A stretch of 64,000 nt of DNA from Verrucomicrobiota bacterium (GCA_021325145.1 JAJPHR010000054.1:62001-126000), one strand, 5' to 3'; positions 1 through 8,400 are shown, counted from the first letter of the stretch. The notes: a model not told the origin generated them from the letters alone. Numbers and translations: made by a program.

Positions 1-395
1 TCTTCCAACACGGTCACCGTGTCGCCTTGTTTCAAGCGGGTGACGATCTCGCTGTTGATTTTGGCCTGGCCGCGGACGTTAACATTGTTCTGACGCGCCA
101 CCGCGGGTTCGTTGATGACCAGCGGCACTGCCGGTTTGATTCCGGTGTCGCCCGGCAGGACGGTTTTTTTCGCCACTGCCGTTTTCTTCTTCGCCCTTTT
201 CTTCGCCGCCGCTTTGGCCGGGGGCTTGTTCGTGGCCGGGGTCGTCACCTCGGCAGGCGGCAAAGTGACCGGCGGCTGCGCTGGTGGCGTGGCCGGGGTG
301 GGATTCTCGGCTGGCGGCGGAAGCGCCGGGGGCACTTGGGCCATCGCGCCGGTTGAAAGCATCGCCGCCAGGGTCAGTCCAGATATTAGTTTCAT
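1..395 (-). CDS. Secreted SH3-domain protein, C-terminus cut off by window edge
   Basis: Reading leftwards from the ATG at 395, 131 residues are open to the edge of the window. The N-terminus is a signal peptide (MKLISGLTLAAMLSTGAMAQ). A Pro/Ala/Lys-rich linker follows (about residues 20-85) with runs such as AAAKKRAKKK. The last visible part reads NNVNVRGQAKINSEIVTRL then KQGDTVTVLE, the usual start of a bacterial SH3 (SH3_3) domain (N-V-R-x-x-x...S-E-I...L-x-x-G-D-x-V). Such proteins usually sit in the periplasm or envelope and the SH3 fold may bind peptidoglycan. The basic linker could also contact cell wall or nucleic acid. Only the N-terminal part is visible, so the full architecture is unknown. 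It starts 8 bp beyond the stop of the pseudouridine synthase on the same strand and may be its operon partner. Confidence 0.7.
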   Translation of the reverse strand, partial: MKLISGLTLAAMLSTGAMAQVPPALPPPAENPTPATPPAQPPVTLPPAEVTTPATNKPPAKAAAKKRAKKKTAVAKKTVLPGDTGIKPAVPLVINEPAVARQNNVNVRGQAKINSEIVTRLKQGDTVTVLE

Positions 396-403
396 AAATT
401 CAG

Positions 404-1111
404 CTATTGAGACAGCAGGGATTTTATCTCGGTTGCTGTCAAGGTCCGCCACTTGCTGCTGGGCAATTCTCCCAGCTTGATCCGGCCGATCTGGGTCCGC
501 ACCAGCCGGCTGACAACCAGCCCCTGCGATTCGAACAACCGGCGCACTTCCCGGTTGCGGCCCTCGCCCAATTCCAATTCCACCACGCTGGTCGAATTAT
601 TGGCCGAAATCAGCCGGGCCTTTTCCGCCCGCAATTGTTCTCCCTCATGAGACACGCCGCGGGTGAAACGATTCAACATCTCCGGCTCCACGCGCCCTTC
701 GACGATGGCCACATATTTCTTGCGAACACCGTAACGCGGATGCGTCAACCGCAAACTGAACTCACCATCATTGGTGAGAAAAATCAATCCCTCACTGTCG
801 CAATCGAGCCGGCCCACCGGGTTGAGATTGCTCCATTCCCGCGGCAGCAACTCGCCGACCGTGTGCCGGTCCAGCTCGTCTTTGCGCGTGCAGATGTAGC
901 CGGGCGGCTTGTTCAAAGCCACGTACAACTTGCGCTTGGGCCGGACTTGGGTGCCGTCATAGGTGACCCGGTCCCGGGCTGGATCCACTTTCGTGCCCAA
1001 TTCGCGCACGACCCGGCCATTGACCTCGACGCGGCCGGCCAAAATGACCTGCTCGCTGGCGCGCCGCGAGGCCACGCCCGCTTCTGCCAAGAATTTCTGC
1101 AACCGCACCAC
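404..1111 (-). CDS. RsuA/RluB-family rRNA pseudouridine synthase
   Basis: About 235 residues. An N-terminal S4 RNA-binding domain (RLQKFLAEAGVASRRASE) is followed by the RsuA/RluB/E/F catalytic domain with the signature GRLDCDSEGLIFLTNDG, whose second Asp is the family's catalytic residue. Further family motifs are LNKPPGYICT and GRNREVRRLFE. The enzyme isomerises specific uridines in rRNA; which of RsuA, RluB, RluE or RluF it matches cannot be decided here. I chose the GTG at 1111 because a GGAG lies 7 bases before it and family homology begins at once. An ATG at 1192 in the same frame would add 27 residues that look like translated intergenic sequence. It lies downstream of the small basic protein gene on the same strand, so both may be co-transcribed in a translation-related unit. 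Confidence 0.88.
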   Translation of the reverse strand: MVRLQKFLAEAGVASRRASEQVILAGRVEVNGRVVRELGTKVDPARDRVTYDGTQVRPKRKLYVALNKPPGYICTRKDELDRHTVGELLPREWSNLNPVGRLDCDSEGLIFLTNDGEFSLRLTHPRYGVRKKYVAIVEGRVEPEMLNRFTRGVSHEGEQLRAEKARLISANNSTSVVELELGEGRNREVRRLFESQGLVVSRLVRTQIGRIKLGELPSSKWRTLTATEIKSLLSQ

Positions 1112-1195
1112 GGAAAAACTCCAACTCGAAATGTACGGCAAGGCGAAAAGTGGAAAAGGCGTCGCCGCCCGTTCCGCACTCCGCATTCCCAATTT

Positions 1196-1351
1196 CTAAG
1201 CGTCCGGCTTGGTCTTGCGCAGGCCGGTAATGCGATCCCCGTCCTTCCACTGGCCGCGTTTCTTCAGCAAACCGACCCGCTCGAACCGCTTGAGCACGTT
1301 GCGTTTGCCGCCAACCGTGGCCACCGCCCGCAAACTACGATGTTGTGACAT
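1196..1351 (-). CDS. Verrucomicrobia/Chlamydiae-type small basic protein (51 aa)
   Basis: This short gene encodes 51 residues starting MSQHRSLRAVATVGGKRN and ending in GLRKTKPDA. It is strongly basic (about 14 Lys/Arg). The motifs HRSL, VGGKRNVLKRFERV, LLKKRGQWKDGD and TGL-KTK fit the Verrucomicrobia/Chlamydiae small basic protein family, a conserved protein of unknown role proposed to be linked to the ribosome or rRNA. The ATG at 1351 is the natural start. The product is too short for many gene finders, so it is easily missed. The downstream neighbour on the same strand is an rRNA pseudouridine synthase, which agrees with a translation-related role. Family membership is from recognised motifs; function is not known to me. 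Confidence 0.85.
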   Translation of the reverse strand: MSQHRSLRAVATVGGKRNVLKRFERVGLLKKRGQWKDGDRITGLRKTKPDA

Positions 1352-1524
1352 AAATCAAATCCTGATGTTATTAGCCCGCCTTCTATTGAAGGCGAAGGGT
1401 GTTTTTAACACGGCTTTCCCTCGCTGCCAATGGTTTATTTGGGAAAATCGGCGCTCCGGGTGAGCCGATGCTGCCGGTTCTTGTCGCGTTGACTGGTTGT
1501 TGGTTGCGGTTACAGTCCAGCGTG

Positions 1525-1950
1525 ATGACCGGCACACCCAAGAGTTTCCACGAGAAGACGGGCGGAATGATGTATTTCCCGCGCATGCTCGACAAGATTC
1601 GGCTGCATGCCCGGGGCGAACTCCGGGCCGATTGTCACGCCAATCTCGGGCTCCGGATGGGAGGCGACGGCACGTGCTGCGGTTTTCTGCACGTGGCGTA
1701 TTCCGACCTTAAGCGCCGCGTGCTGGAAGGGGGAACCGACGAGGAGATACTGGAGTGGTGTTTCCAGAATGGCAGGAAATTGAACGAGCTGGACCTGCTC
1801 GTTTGGAACGAATTTGTGCGGAAGTTGGGCTGGAATGACCGGGCCACTCCGCTGCTGGAAAAATGGAAGGCGCAAAGCGGTCTCGCCGGGCGAACCGACC
1901 TCGTCACGATCGTTGACTACACGGACGTGGACGAAGGTCGAAAACCCTGA
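1525..1950 (+). CDS. DUF5069-like protein
   Basis: About 141 residues from the ATG at 1525 (MTGTPKSFHEKTGG). An upstream in-frame ATG at 1399 would add 42 residues without family character. The pattern TGGMMYFPRMLDKIRLHARGE, a central Cys pair (GDGTCCGFL) and the segment EEILEWCFQNGRKL then WNEFVRKLGW resemble DUF5069 proteins, which are small soluble proteins frequent in Verrucomicrobia and Planctomycetes with no established function. No signal peptide or membrane segment is visible. It starts divergently from the small basic protein gene and stands alone on this strand. Confidence 0.65.
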   Translation: MTGTPKSFHEKTGGMMYFPRMLDKIRLHARGELRADCHANLGLRMGGDGTCCGFLHVAYSDLKRRVLEGGTDEEILEWCFQNGRKLNELDLLVWNEFVRKLGWNDRATPLLEKWKAQSGLAGRTDLVTIVDYTDVDEGRKP

Positions 1951-2133
1951 GCCTTTTCGTTATATCGGTTTAAGAAAAGTGTGCTGCTGGTAGGGCGGGC
2001 ACTCCGTGCACGCCGCCGATTGAAATAAGCACGTCCAGCGCACAGCGTGACGCGCCCCACCCGCTTCTGACTTGGTGGACGGCTACAGTGAAATCTGGCA
2101 ATGAGCGATTTCGCTACGCCGCATCGGAAGTGA
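1951..2133. repeat. Intergenic GC-rich palindromic element
   Basis: The space between the DUF5069-like gene and the DUF1349-like gene holds a GC-rich imperfect palindrome, GGCGGGCACTCCGTGCACGC, at about 1994-2013. It resembles the elements at 22411-22434 and 24849-24870 (GGCGCGCAC...GTGCGCGCC). No gene is seen here. It could form a stem-loop between convergent genes and act as a terminator or be a REP-like dispersed element. Confidence 0.45.
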
Positions 2134-2814
2134 TCATTTAACAGAAGTGTCCTGTCCTGATTTATTCACTCGTTCAATGCGAAAGTCCGTAACCCGCGCC
2201 CAATGCTCCGCATCCTGGGGACCTTGATAGAACTGAAGGCTGATTTTGCCTTGGGCATTGGGTAGCGACGGAAGGTCGCATTCGCCGGCCACTTGCCACT
2301 TTTCGGAATCGGACGCCTGAAACTCGCCGCGAATCTGGCTGCCTTTGATGACCAGTTTCAGATGGACGGAATCCGATTTGATGGGAACGATTTTGATGGT
2401 GCGCGTCTTGTCCGCCTGCTCGCGGCCCATGACGATGCTGATCTGGCCGTCCACCAACTCGCGGCCGATTTTCACCATGTGGCCGTCATCATAATACCAG
2501 ACCAGATCGGCCTGTTCGTATTGGGCCGTGGGGTGGGTTTCCACCTTCACGGAAACTTCTATTTCTCCACCGGAAGGGTCCGGCGCGGGGCGGAGCAGGA
2601 CATTTCTGGCATTGTTGGCCGGACCCCACATGTTGCCGGGCTCGATGCGCACTTCGAGGCCGCGGTCGGTCACGCGCCACGCTTCGCGGTGTTCACGCAG
2701 CCATGACCAGTCCGCGCCCAACCGCCCCTTGAAATCATCCCGGAACAAGGTTTCGCCGGCCTGGGAGTTGGCGGCCAGCAACCCGGAGAGAAATAGCGAG
2801 CGTATCAATTTCAT
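2134..2814 (-). CDS. Secreted DUF1349-like (concanavalin-fold) protein
   Basis: 226 residues with a signal peptide (MKLIRSLFLSGLLAANSQAGE). The mature part has the pattern of a single beta-sandwich: ETLFRDDFKGRLGADWSWLRE, then MWGPANNARNVLLR, YEQADLVWYYDDGHMVKIGRE and a C-terminal FYQGPQDAEHWARVTDFRIE. The YEQAGL-like motif (here YEQADLVWY) and the terminal ARVTDFRIE strand are typical of DUF1349 / laminin-G-like domains found in carbohydrate-active proteins. A role in binding glycans outside the cytoplasm is plausible, but no catalytic residues can be assigned. It faces away from the response regulator gene across a 219 bp divergent spacer with no repeat that I recognise. Confidence 0.65.
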   Translation of the reverse strand: MKLIRSLFLSGLLAANSQAGETLFRDDFKGRLGADWSWLREHREAWRVTDRGLEVRIEPGNMWGPANNARNVLLRPAPDPSGGEIEVSVKVETHPTAQYEQADLVWYYDDGHMVKIGRELVDGQISIVMGREQADKTRTIKIVPIKSDSVHLKLVIKGSQIRGEFQASDSEKWQVAGECDLPSLPNAQGKISLQFYQGPQDAEHWARVTDFRIERVNKSGQDTSVK

Positions 2815-3033
2815 TTGCTTAATTTAGGCAGCTCCGGCTCCGCCAAATCAATACCCACCCGTATCTCGAGATGGATGCACACAGAATATCTCGAATAAAC
2901 GGGAGGCAGCAATCCCAATCCAACCGTGGCAGGGCAATTATGCTTTACAACAACGTAAAACCGAAGTAAATCGTATATCCGTGTGTTGCTGCGAGCCTGC
3001 AACTGGCTTGCAGTACTTCCCAAGTTTTGACGT

Positions 3034-3468
3034 ATGATCCTCGTCGCTGAAGACAACGAACATGACATATTCATTCTCAAGCGCGCCTGGACCAGGGCCA
3101 ATTTGAGAGCCCGGATACAGGTCGTCGCTGATGGGGAGGAGGCGCTTGCCTACCTCAAGGGAGCAGGTCGGTATTCGGATCGCGCCCGGTTTATTTTTCC
3201 GAGATTGGTGTTGCTGGACGTCAAGATGCCCAGGAAGAACGGATTCGAAGTGCTCAAAGAGGTGCGCGGTGACGCCAGGTTAAAGCGCCTGCCCGTCGTC
3301 ATGTTCACCAACTCGGAAGAGCCCCGGGATATCAACCAGGCCTTCGATCTGCATGCCAATTCCTACCTTGTGAAACCCGCTGATACGCATCTTCTTGAAC
3401 AGATGCTCCAGTCGCTCGAAGAGTATTGGCTTACGTTTAATAAGCATCCCAGTCTGACCAGGTCGTAA
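3034..3468 (+). CDS. Orphan single-domain response regulator (CheY/Rcp1-like)
   Basis: 144 residues forming one receiver domain and nothing else. The acidic pocket is AEDNEHD (E6, D7), the phospho-acceptor is D62 in LLDVKMP, the switch Thr is T92 (FTNS) and the conserved Lys is K114 (LVKP). The insert AYLKGAGRYSDRARFIFP and the closing EYW-x-x-FN are typical of Rcp1-like regulators that partner hybrid or phytochrome-type kinases. The start is fixed by an in-frame TGA two codons upstream of the ATG. No kinase is adjacent; the nearest in this window is the CHASE2 kinase at 47.7 kb. The output is probably protein-protein interaction, since there is no DNA-binding domain. Confidence 0.9.
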   Translation: MILVAEDNEHDIFILKRAWTRANLRARIQVVADGEEALAYLKGAGRYSDRARFIFPRLVLLDVKMPRKNGFEVLKEVRGDARLKRLPVVMFTNSEEPRDINQAFDLHANSYLVKPADTHLLEQMLQSLEEYWLTFNKHPSLTRS

Positions 3469-3503
3469 ATCGAACTCAGCATCTCGCCGCGAACTCGCAC
3501 AAC

Positions 3504-5210
3504 CTAAGCGTACAAACTGGTCGTCCGCAAATGCACCGCGTCAATCAATCCCTGGTCCGTTAGCTTCAACTCCGGAATCGGCGAGAGGCTCAAAAATGAA
3601 AGCGTCATGAACGGCGCATCCAGGTCACAGCCCATGGCAGCCGCCGCGGCATTCAGATCAGCAATCCGTTTGATCACTTCGTCCAGCGGTTGGTCGGATA
3701 CCAGTCCGGCAATGGGCAGTCCCAGCGCAGCTTTCACCTTGCCGTCCACCACCGCGACCTGACCACCCTTCAACTGGCTGAGTTCCTTGACGGCGCGGCG
3801 AATATCCTCGTCGTTTGTTCCGACCACGACGACATTATGCGCGTCATGCGCGACAGTCGAACCCAGCGCACCCTGTTTGAGCTTGAACCCGCGCACGAAT
3901 CCCACGCCGACATTGCCGGTCGCCCGATGCCGCTCCACCACCACGAGCTTGAGAATGTCCCGCTCGACGTCCGCCACAATCCGGCCATTCTCCACCTTGG
4001 GATTTGCCAGCACCTGCCTGGTCACAATCTGGCGCGGCACGATCTCGATCACTTTGATTTGTCCCGACTGTTCCGCCTTCACTTCGACATCGCCCGAGCG
4101 GTAACGCAAATTCATCGTGCTGCGCGGCTGTGGCACCAACTCCGGGTCCTTGCCCAGATATTTGCCGCTCTCCGCCACCAACATCCCTTTCTTATAAGTC
4201 TGGCGTACCACCACGTTTTGGAGATCATCGAACACAATAAAATCCGCCCAAAACCGCGGCGCAATTGCCCCGTAATTTCGCAGTCGATAATGTTTCGCCG
4301 TGTTGATCGTCGCGATCTGCAAAGCCGTGATCGGCGGCATGCCGAGCCGGATTGACTTGCGCACGCAATGATCGATGTGCCCTTCCGACACCAGATCTCC
4401 CGCCAGCTTGTCGTCCGTGGCGTACGAACAATTCATCGCGTTATGGACCTGGATAAGCGGGACCAGCGTCTCCAGGTTTCGTTCCGTGCTCCCTTCGCGC
4501 AGCAACAAGTGCATTCCCAGCCGCAGCTTCTCCTGCGCCTCCTCCAGTTCGGTCGATTCATGGTCCGAACGCACTCCCGCCAGCACATACGCATTCAGAT
4601 TCTTGCCCTTCAGACCGGGCGCATGCCCGTCAATCGCCTTTCCCTTGCCGGCGCGGATCTTGGCCAGTTCGCTCTCCTGCCCCAAGTACACGCCCGGATA
4701 ATTCATCAACTCCGCCACGCCGGCGATCCGCTCATCGGCGATCATCAGCTTCAAATCATCCGCCGTCAGCCGCGCTCCCGCCGTCTCCAGATGAGTCGCC
4801 GGCACGCACGATGGGAGCATGATAAAAAAGTCGAGCGGCAAATTCTTGCTCGACTCAAGCACATAACGAATCCCATCCAACCCCAGCACGTTGGCGTATT
4901 CATGCGGATCGATCACGACGACACCAGTGCCATGCGGCGTCACCGCGCGGGCGAACTCCGGCATGGTCAACATCGAACTCTCGACATGAAAATGGCCGTC
5001 AATCAGACTCGGCGCGAGAAACGCCCCCTCCAAGTCAATCGCTTTTTGCCCCTCGTAATCCCCCACGCCCACCACGCGGCCGTCCGCCACGGCCACATTG
5101 GTCCGATAAATTTCGCCGCTCAATACATTGACGAGGTTGGCATTTTGGAAAACGACTTCGGCCGGTTCCTCTCCGCGGGCAATCCGCAATTTGTGCTGCT
5201 CGTCTCTCAT
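3504..5210 (-). CDS. ade: Adenine deaminase
   Basis: About 568 residues from the ATG at 5210 (MRDEQHKLRIARGEEPAEVV), close to the family's 570-590. It converts adenine to hypoxanthine and ammonia in purine salvage. An amidohydrolase fold is visible: the metal-binding motif DGHFHVESS (D71, H73, H75, E77), VVIDPHEYANVLG, IDGHAPGL and RSDHESTELEEA. The C-terminal adenine deaminase domain contains VAHDAHNVVVVGTND and ends with TDQGLIDAVHLRTTSLYA. The same frame stays open upstream to 5585, but those extra residues are translated intergenic repeat, so I reject that longer start. The gene is monocistronic in appearance; its upstream region carries copy A of the GTGACA array. The family usually needs Fe or Mn; that is family knowledge. 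Confidence 0.93.
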   Translation of the reverse strand: MRDEQHKLRIARGEEPAEVVFQNANLVNVLSGEIYRTNVAVADGRVVGVGDYEGQKAIDLEGAFLAPSLIDGHFHVESSMLTMPEFARAVTPHGTGVVVIDPHEYANVLGLDGIRYVLESSKNLPLDFFIMLPSCVPATHLETAGARLTADDLKLMIADERIAGVAELMNYPGVYLGQESELAKIRAGKGKAIDGHAPGLKGKNLNAYVLAGVRSDHESTELEEAQEKLRLGMHLLLREGSTERNLETLVPLIQVHNAMNCSYATDDKLAGDLVSEGHIDHCVRKSIRLGMPPITALQIATINTAKHYRLRNYGAIAPRFWADFIVFDDLQNVVVRQTYKKGMLVAESGKYLGKDPELVPQPRSTMNLRYRSGDVEVKAEQSGQIKVIEIVPRQIVTRQVLANPKVENGRIVADVERDILKLVVVERHRATGNVGVGFVRGFKLKQGALGSTVAHDAHNVVVVGTNDEDIRRAVKELSQLKGGQVAVVDGKVKAALGLPIAGLVSDQPLDEVIKRIADLNAAAAAMGCDLDAPFMTLSFLSLSPIPELKLTDQGLIDAVHLRTTSLYA

Positions 5211-5506
5211 GGCAAATCGATGAACGTTCCCCCTTCTTTTAGCACATCTTACCCCTGAAACCCACCGAAAACCCGCCAGGGCCACACTCCGCGCCCTACA
5301 TTCCCCACTCTCATTCATATATATCCTCTGGCCCCCTCCGGACCCCCCTGGACCCGTGACAGCGTGACAACTCAATAAAGACGGGCCAATTCCGAAACGC
5401 CACCCGTGACACGACCCGTGACAACTCGTGACAACCCGTGACACTTGAGCAGGTTGATTTTTGGCGCCTGGTCTTTTTCTGGAGCTTGGAGCTTGGTTTT
5501 TGGTGT
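5211..5506. other. Repeat-rich intergenic region upstream of ade
   Basis: No gene is seen. The stretch holds several stacked dispersed elements: a fragment with CCACACTCCGCGCCCTAC near 5281, the GTGACA array (5351-5443) and the start of an element containing GGAGCTTGG...TATATATA that continues into the truncated gene beyond 5507. A TATATATA run at about 5318 is AT-rich in a GC-rich context. Confidence 0.6.
5351..5443. repeat. Spaced GTGACA repeat array, copy A
   Basis: Six copies of GTGACA start at 5356, 5364, 5406, 5418, 5428 and 5438, most preceded by CCC or CC. Relative offsets are 0, 8, 50, 62, 72 and 82. Between the second and third lies CAATAAAGACGGGCC. Copy B at 22488 has the same order, offsets 0, 8, 50, 62 and 82, and the same internal CAATAAAGACGGGCC. 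Here it lies 146-233 bp upstream of the ade start. The offsets near 10-12 bp suggest sites on one face of the helix, which is inference. Confidence 0.75.
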
Positions 5507-5560
5507 TTACTTTATATATACTCCCCTCTGGAACCGTCCCACCCCGCTTGCCGGGCCGAA
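5460..5560. repeat. Dispersed TATATA/GGAGCTTGG element, copy 1
   Basis: On the + strand the segment GGAGCTTGG...GGTGTTTAC...TATATATACTCC then CTGGAACCGTCCCA matches the reverse strand of 37242-37300 (GGAGCTTGGTGTT, TATATACCCC, CTGGACCCGTCCCA). A looser match, built of ACACCAAGCGCCAAACACC units, lies at 54046-54100. The element overlaps the 3' end of the truncated gene at 5507, whose last residues are encoded by it. Confidence 0.55.
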
Positions 5561-6034
5561 GCTTCCGAGCGAAGGCCGGTCCCAAAGCCCCCCGAATCGT
5601 GCTCGTCCTCGTCCTCGATCCCCTTTAGCTGGGACTATGCAGTCGACAACCGATGTCCCATTTTCAGAAATGTCGTTCCATTTAAAATGCACATCTGCAT
5701 CGCCTACCGGCGTATTGTTCTCATCAACTACCTTGCCGTAGAAATTGATTGGTTGCTTCCAATCGAAGTTAGGATCCGCCTGTCTGTTCAGCATATATTC
5801 ATGAATAGAGGTGGGCCTAGTGGAACTCGCTGTGGATGGATTTCCTGCCTGAGTATTACTAGACGTTTCTGTCGTTGGCTCGACAGTTGGATTTGGTGAA
5901 ACCGAATTGCCGGGTGCTTCAGTTGCAGGCACAATCTCTTGCGACACAGCATCGCCCTGGCGTTGTCTAAACCAAAAACACATTAGGACGATAGCCACGG
6001 CCAGAACACCTATGAAAAGACGCAGGTTTTTCAT
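5507..6034 (-). pseudogene. Truncated tandem copy of the carboxypeptidase-regulatory-like protein
   Basis: About 175 residues from the ATG at 6034 (MKNLRLFIGVLAVAIVLMCF). One N-terminal membrane anchor is followed by a Thr/Ser/Pro-rich linker and the start of the same domain as in the upstream gene: FDWKQPINFYGKVVDENN and GDADVHFKWNDISENGTS against YDWKQPINFYGKVVDDRN and ADADVHFAWNDLSENGTS. Similarity stops after about residue 131 (ENGTSVVD). The last 40 or so residues (VPAKGDRGRGRARFGG onwards) are encoded by low-complexity and dispersed repeat DNA, including tandem GAGGAC units. The remaining two thirds of the domain are missing. The gene starts 13 bp after the intact paralog, so this looks like a tandem duplication broken by repeat sequence. 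Whether a product is made is unknown. Confidence 0.7.
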
Positions 6035-6047
6035 GACCGAACCGAAT

Positions 6048-7091
6048 TTATTTCGGTTCCAGGTTGCGCGCGCCGTCTGAATTGATGCCGTAAGAGAGTA
6101 TCGCTCCGCCCATGGAAATGTCGGTTTTGACGCTGAAATATCCGTAACGCGGCGGGTTTCCAAACTGGATATAATAGCTCTTGTTTATGCCTTCCGTCCA
6201 ATTTGTGTCACCCTTTTGGAATTTGAATTCCACCACCGGCTGATAGCCAGCCTCCGGCGCTTCAAACGGAAATTCATCGTTTTCTTCAACAAAACCGCCG
6301 TCTGGAATTTCCATTCTAAAAGACCAGGAGGTAGCTTGCTTCCACGTCTCGTACGGCGGCTTGATTTCAGAAATTTGCATCTGTCCACTGTCTCCGATCT
6401 TTCGCTGAAGGAGGTCAATTTTTACCGGAGTCCCATCCCGCGAAACATGGATGGGAAAATCGGGAGCCATGCCATACTGTGACGTAATTAATTCAGCACC
6501 GATGCCTTTTTTTCTCAGTTGAAACACAACAGGGTGATTCGAGTCAGGTGTGAACAAGCCATCGGCCGGATTTGCATACTCAAAGGCGATCCGTTCTCTG
6601 TGTGAAGTATAGTAACCAGCCTTGCTTATATCAACGTACAGCCGCTTACCGATCCGATTTTCAAGCGAAAACAGCCCATTATCATCGCTTTTGGCGTCAG
6701 CACTGGAAGTTCCGTTTTCCGAGAGATCGTTCCATGCGAAATGCACATCAGCATCAGCCACCGACTGATTTCTGTCATCAACTACTTTACCGTAGAAATT
6801 GATCGGTTGTTTCCAATCGTATTGCGGATCTCCCATTCTCTTTTGCATATACTCGCGGACGGGGGTAGGTACGGTTGACCTCTGAGCTGCTGCTGGCTGC
6901 CCTTGGGTTTGTTGATTCTTAGATGCCGCCGGAGTAGCTTTATTATCCGTAGTGCCTCGTGTCGGAGTAGCTGGCATATTCGTAACTGGAGTATCTGAAA
7001 GAGTCTGCATTGTCTCATGTGGGCGCGCCCACCAGAGCGCCACTCCAAGTCCAAGCAGAAGACCAACCACCGTTAGATGTCGTTTTTTCAT
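6048..7091 (-). CDS. Membrane-anchored protein with carboxypeptidase-regulatory-like domain
   Basis: 347 residues. An N-terminal membrane segment (LTVVGLLLGLGVALWWA) is followed by a low-complexity Thr/Pro/Gln linker to about residue 75. A beta-sandwich of the carboxypeptidase-regulatory-like type follows: INFYGKVVDDRNQSVADADV, then DNGLFSLENRIGKRLYVDISKAGYY. The remainder (GMAPDFPIHVSRDGTPVKID, TSWSFRMEIPDGGFVEEND, NKSYYIQFGNPPRYGYFSVKTDI) is a conserved-looking extracytoplasmic region that I cannot name. It probably sits on the outer face of the inner membrane. It begins 1 bp after the alpha/beta hydrolase remnant and is followed by its own truncated copy, so the three appear to be transcribed together. 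Function unknown. Confidence 0.7.
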   Translation of the reverse strand: MKKRHLTVVGLLLGLGVALWWARPHETMQTLSDTPVTNMPATPTRGTTDNKATPAASKNQQTQGQPAAAQRSTVPTPVREYMQKRMGDPQYDWKQPINFYGKVVDDRNQSVADADVHFAWNDLSENGTSSADAKSDDNGLFSLENRIGKRLYVDISKAGYYTSHRERIAFEYANPADGLFTPDSNHPVVFQLRKKGIGAELITSQYGMAPDFPIHVSRDGTPVKIDLLQRKIGDSGQMQISEIKPPYETWKQATSWSFRMEIPDGGFVEENDEFPFEAPEAGYQPVVEFKFQKGDTNWTEGINKSYYIQFGNPPRYGYFSVKTDISMGGAILSYGINSDGARNLEPK

Positions 7092-7092
7092 A

Positions 7093-8400
7093 TCACTGAG
7101 GGGGAAACAAGGTGCTCAATAGCGAGTGATAGAATGGCCAAAGCCGCTGAATGTTATAATTGAACTCGGCACTGTGTTCACTTTTATCGCCTCGAAAATT
7201 ATTTAGGGCCGTCAAATCGACTTGTCCAGTAATAAAAATCATGCCGCCGACATCCGGCCCTGCCCCCACCGCTTTAGAGAGCGGCCGGGCGACGAAGGGC
7301 ATGATTTCGCGTTTGTCCGTCACGAGGACGGAATTCTTGAAGCCGTTGGTGCCATCCGTGGTGTAGCCAAGGCCGGTGTCAGGTTTGTAGTCGATTTGAT
7401 TGTTTTCCCAACTCACGCCGTATCCCTGCAAATTGCCGGTGGCTAGGGCGAAATCGTTGGTGTTGTAGAAATCCACGATTTTGCCATTCACAGCCTGGCT
7501 TACCGCACCAAGATAGCCACGGTAGGTGTCCGGCGTGCCGGTGCTTCTTTGTTCCGCCTCCACGAGCAAATTATAATTGGGGTAATTGGTGTCGTAACAA
7601 TGGGCGGGCAGAGCGCCCTGCATGATGACGTAATTGTCCACGTTGGCGCGGCCCAGGCCCAAATCGCGCTTGAGCGCCTCCATCATCACGATCCCGCCCA
7701 TGCTGTGGGACGCCACATTCAAGGAATAATCAGGGAACCGCTGTTTGAGATGGTTGAAATAAATGGAGACACCCTGGCCGGATTTGAAGGCGCGGAATTC
7801 GCTCCGATTGTAGGTCAGAAAATCGTTGATGGGCAGGAAGTAGTCGTCCTTGGAAAGGGTTGGCCAGCGGATGGAGACAAAACGCCCGCGGTAGCCCTGC
7901 CAGTAGAGCCGCTTGAACATGGTTTCGGAAAAGCTCTTGTAATCCCATTCGCCCATGCGCCAGCCGTGGACGTACGCGATGATTTTTTTATCTTCGGTTG
8001 GGTCGTTGTCCACCAGATTGCTCTCCTGGAATGCGCTGGCAAAGGAGGCGGGAGTGGCATCGGTGATGTTGGTAATGAGGACGTGCTCGAACAGGTCTTT
8101 GACATCCCTCAAATCCAGGAACGTCGAAGTTGAGGCGACATTGGTCCCGTTTCGGCTAATGGTCAGAATCAATTCTCCCTTGCCGATACCCGCGCCTTCA
8201 AACAGGTGGTATCCTGGGCGATCCAGTAAGGTCCATTTTGATAGGAGCTGTTAGGCGTCAATGCCGAGAGCGGCGGATTGCTGAAGTCGGGCTGCCAAGA
8301 CCAGGGAGGCGCAGGGTTCGTCGTGTAAAGCCATTGGGCGAGGGTGTAATCCAGCGTGAAGGGGAATACATTCTCCAGAGCCACGAAGGAAATTGGGTCA
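7093..8400 (-). pseudogene. Frameshifted C-terminal part of an alpha/beta hydrolase
   Basis: From 8172 down to 7093 a 359-residue frame encodes an alpha/beta hydrolase: IAYVHGWRMGEWDYKSF near the N-terminus, then the nucleophile elbow NVASHSMGGIVMMEAL and a C-terminal region rich in Tyr/Asn. Homologous coding continues upstream in a different frame (ISFVALENVFPFTLDYTLAQ ... YQNGPYWIAQDTTCL), then the frame must shift near 8185-8205 to continue as LFEGAGIGKGELILTIS. The fit across the junction shows a frameshift in what was one longer gene. Coding similarity ends near 8395, where sequence coding on the opposite strand begins. Only the C-terminal portion of the original gene is present. The fragment from ATG 8172 might still be translated. 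It could also be a sequencing error, but the abrupt 5' end argues for decay. Confidence 0.65.

Noticed and set aside
407..1348. 313-residue plus-strand open frame opposite the pseudouridine synthase
   Set aside because: Antisense shadow of the synthase and small basic protein genes; composition is typical of a shadow frame in GC-rich DNA.
5211..5585. N-terminal extension of adenine deaminase to 693 residues
   Set aside because: The extra residues are translated intergenic repeat (the same SCHGSCHGW-like string is produced by the second repeat copy at 22.5 kb), and family homology begins at 5210.
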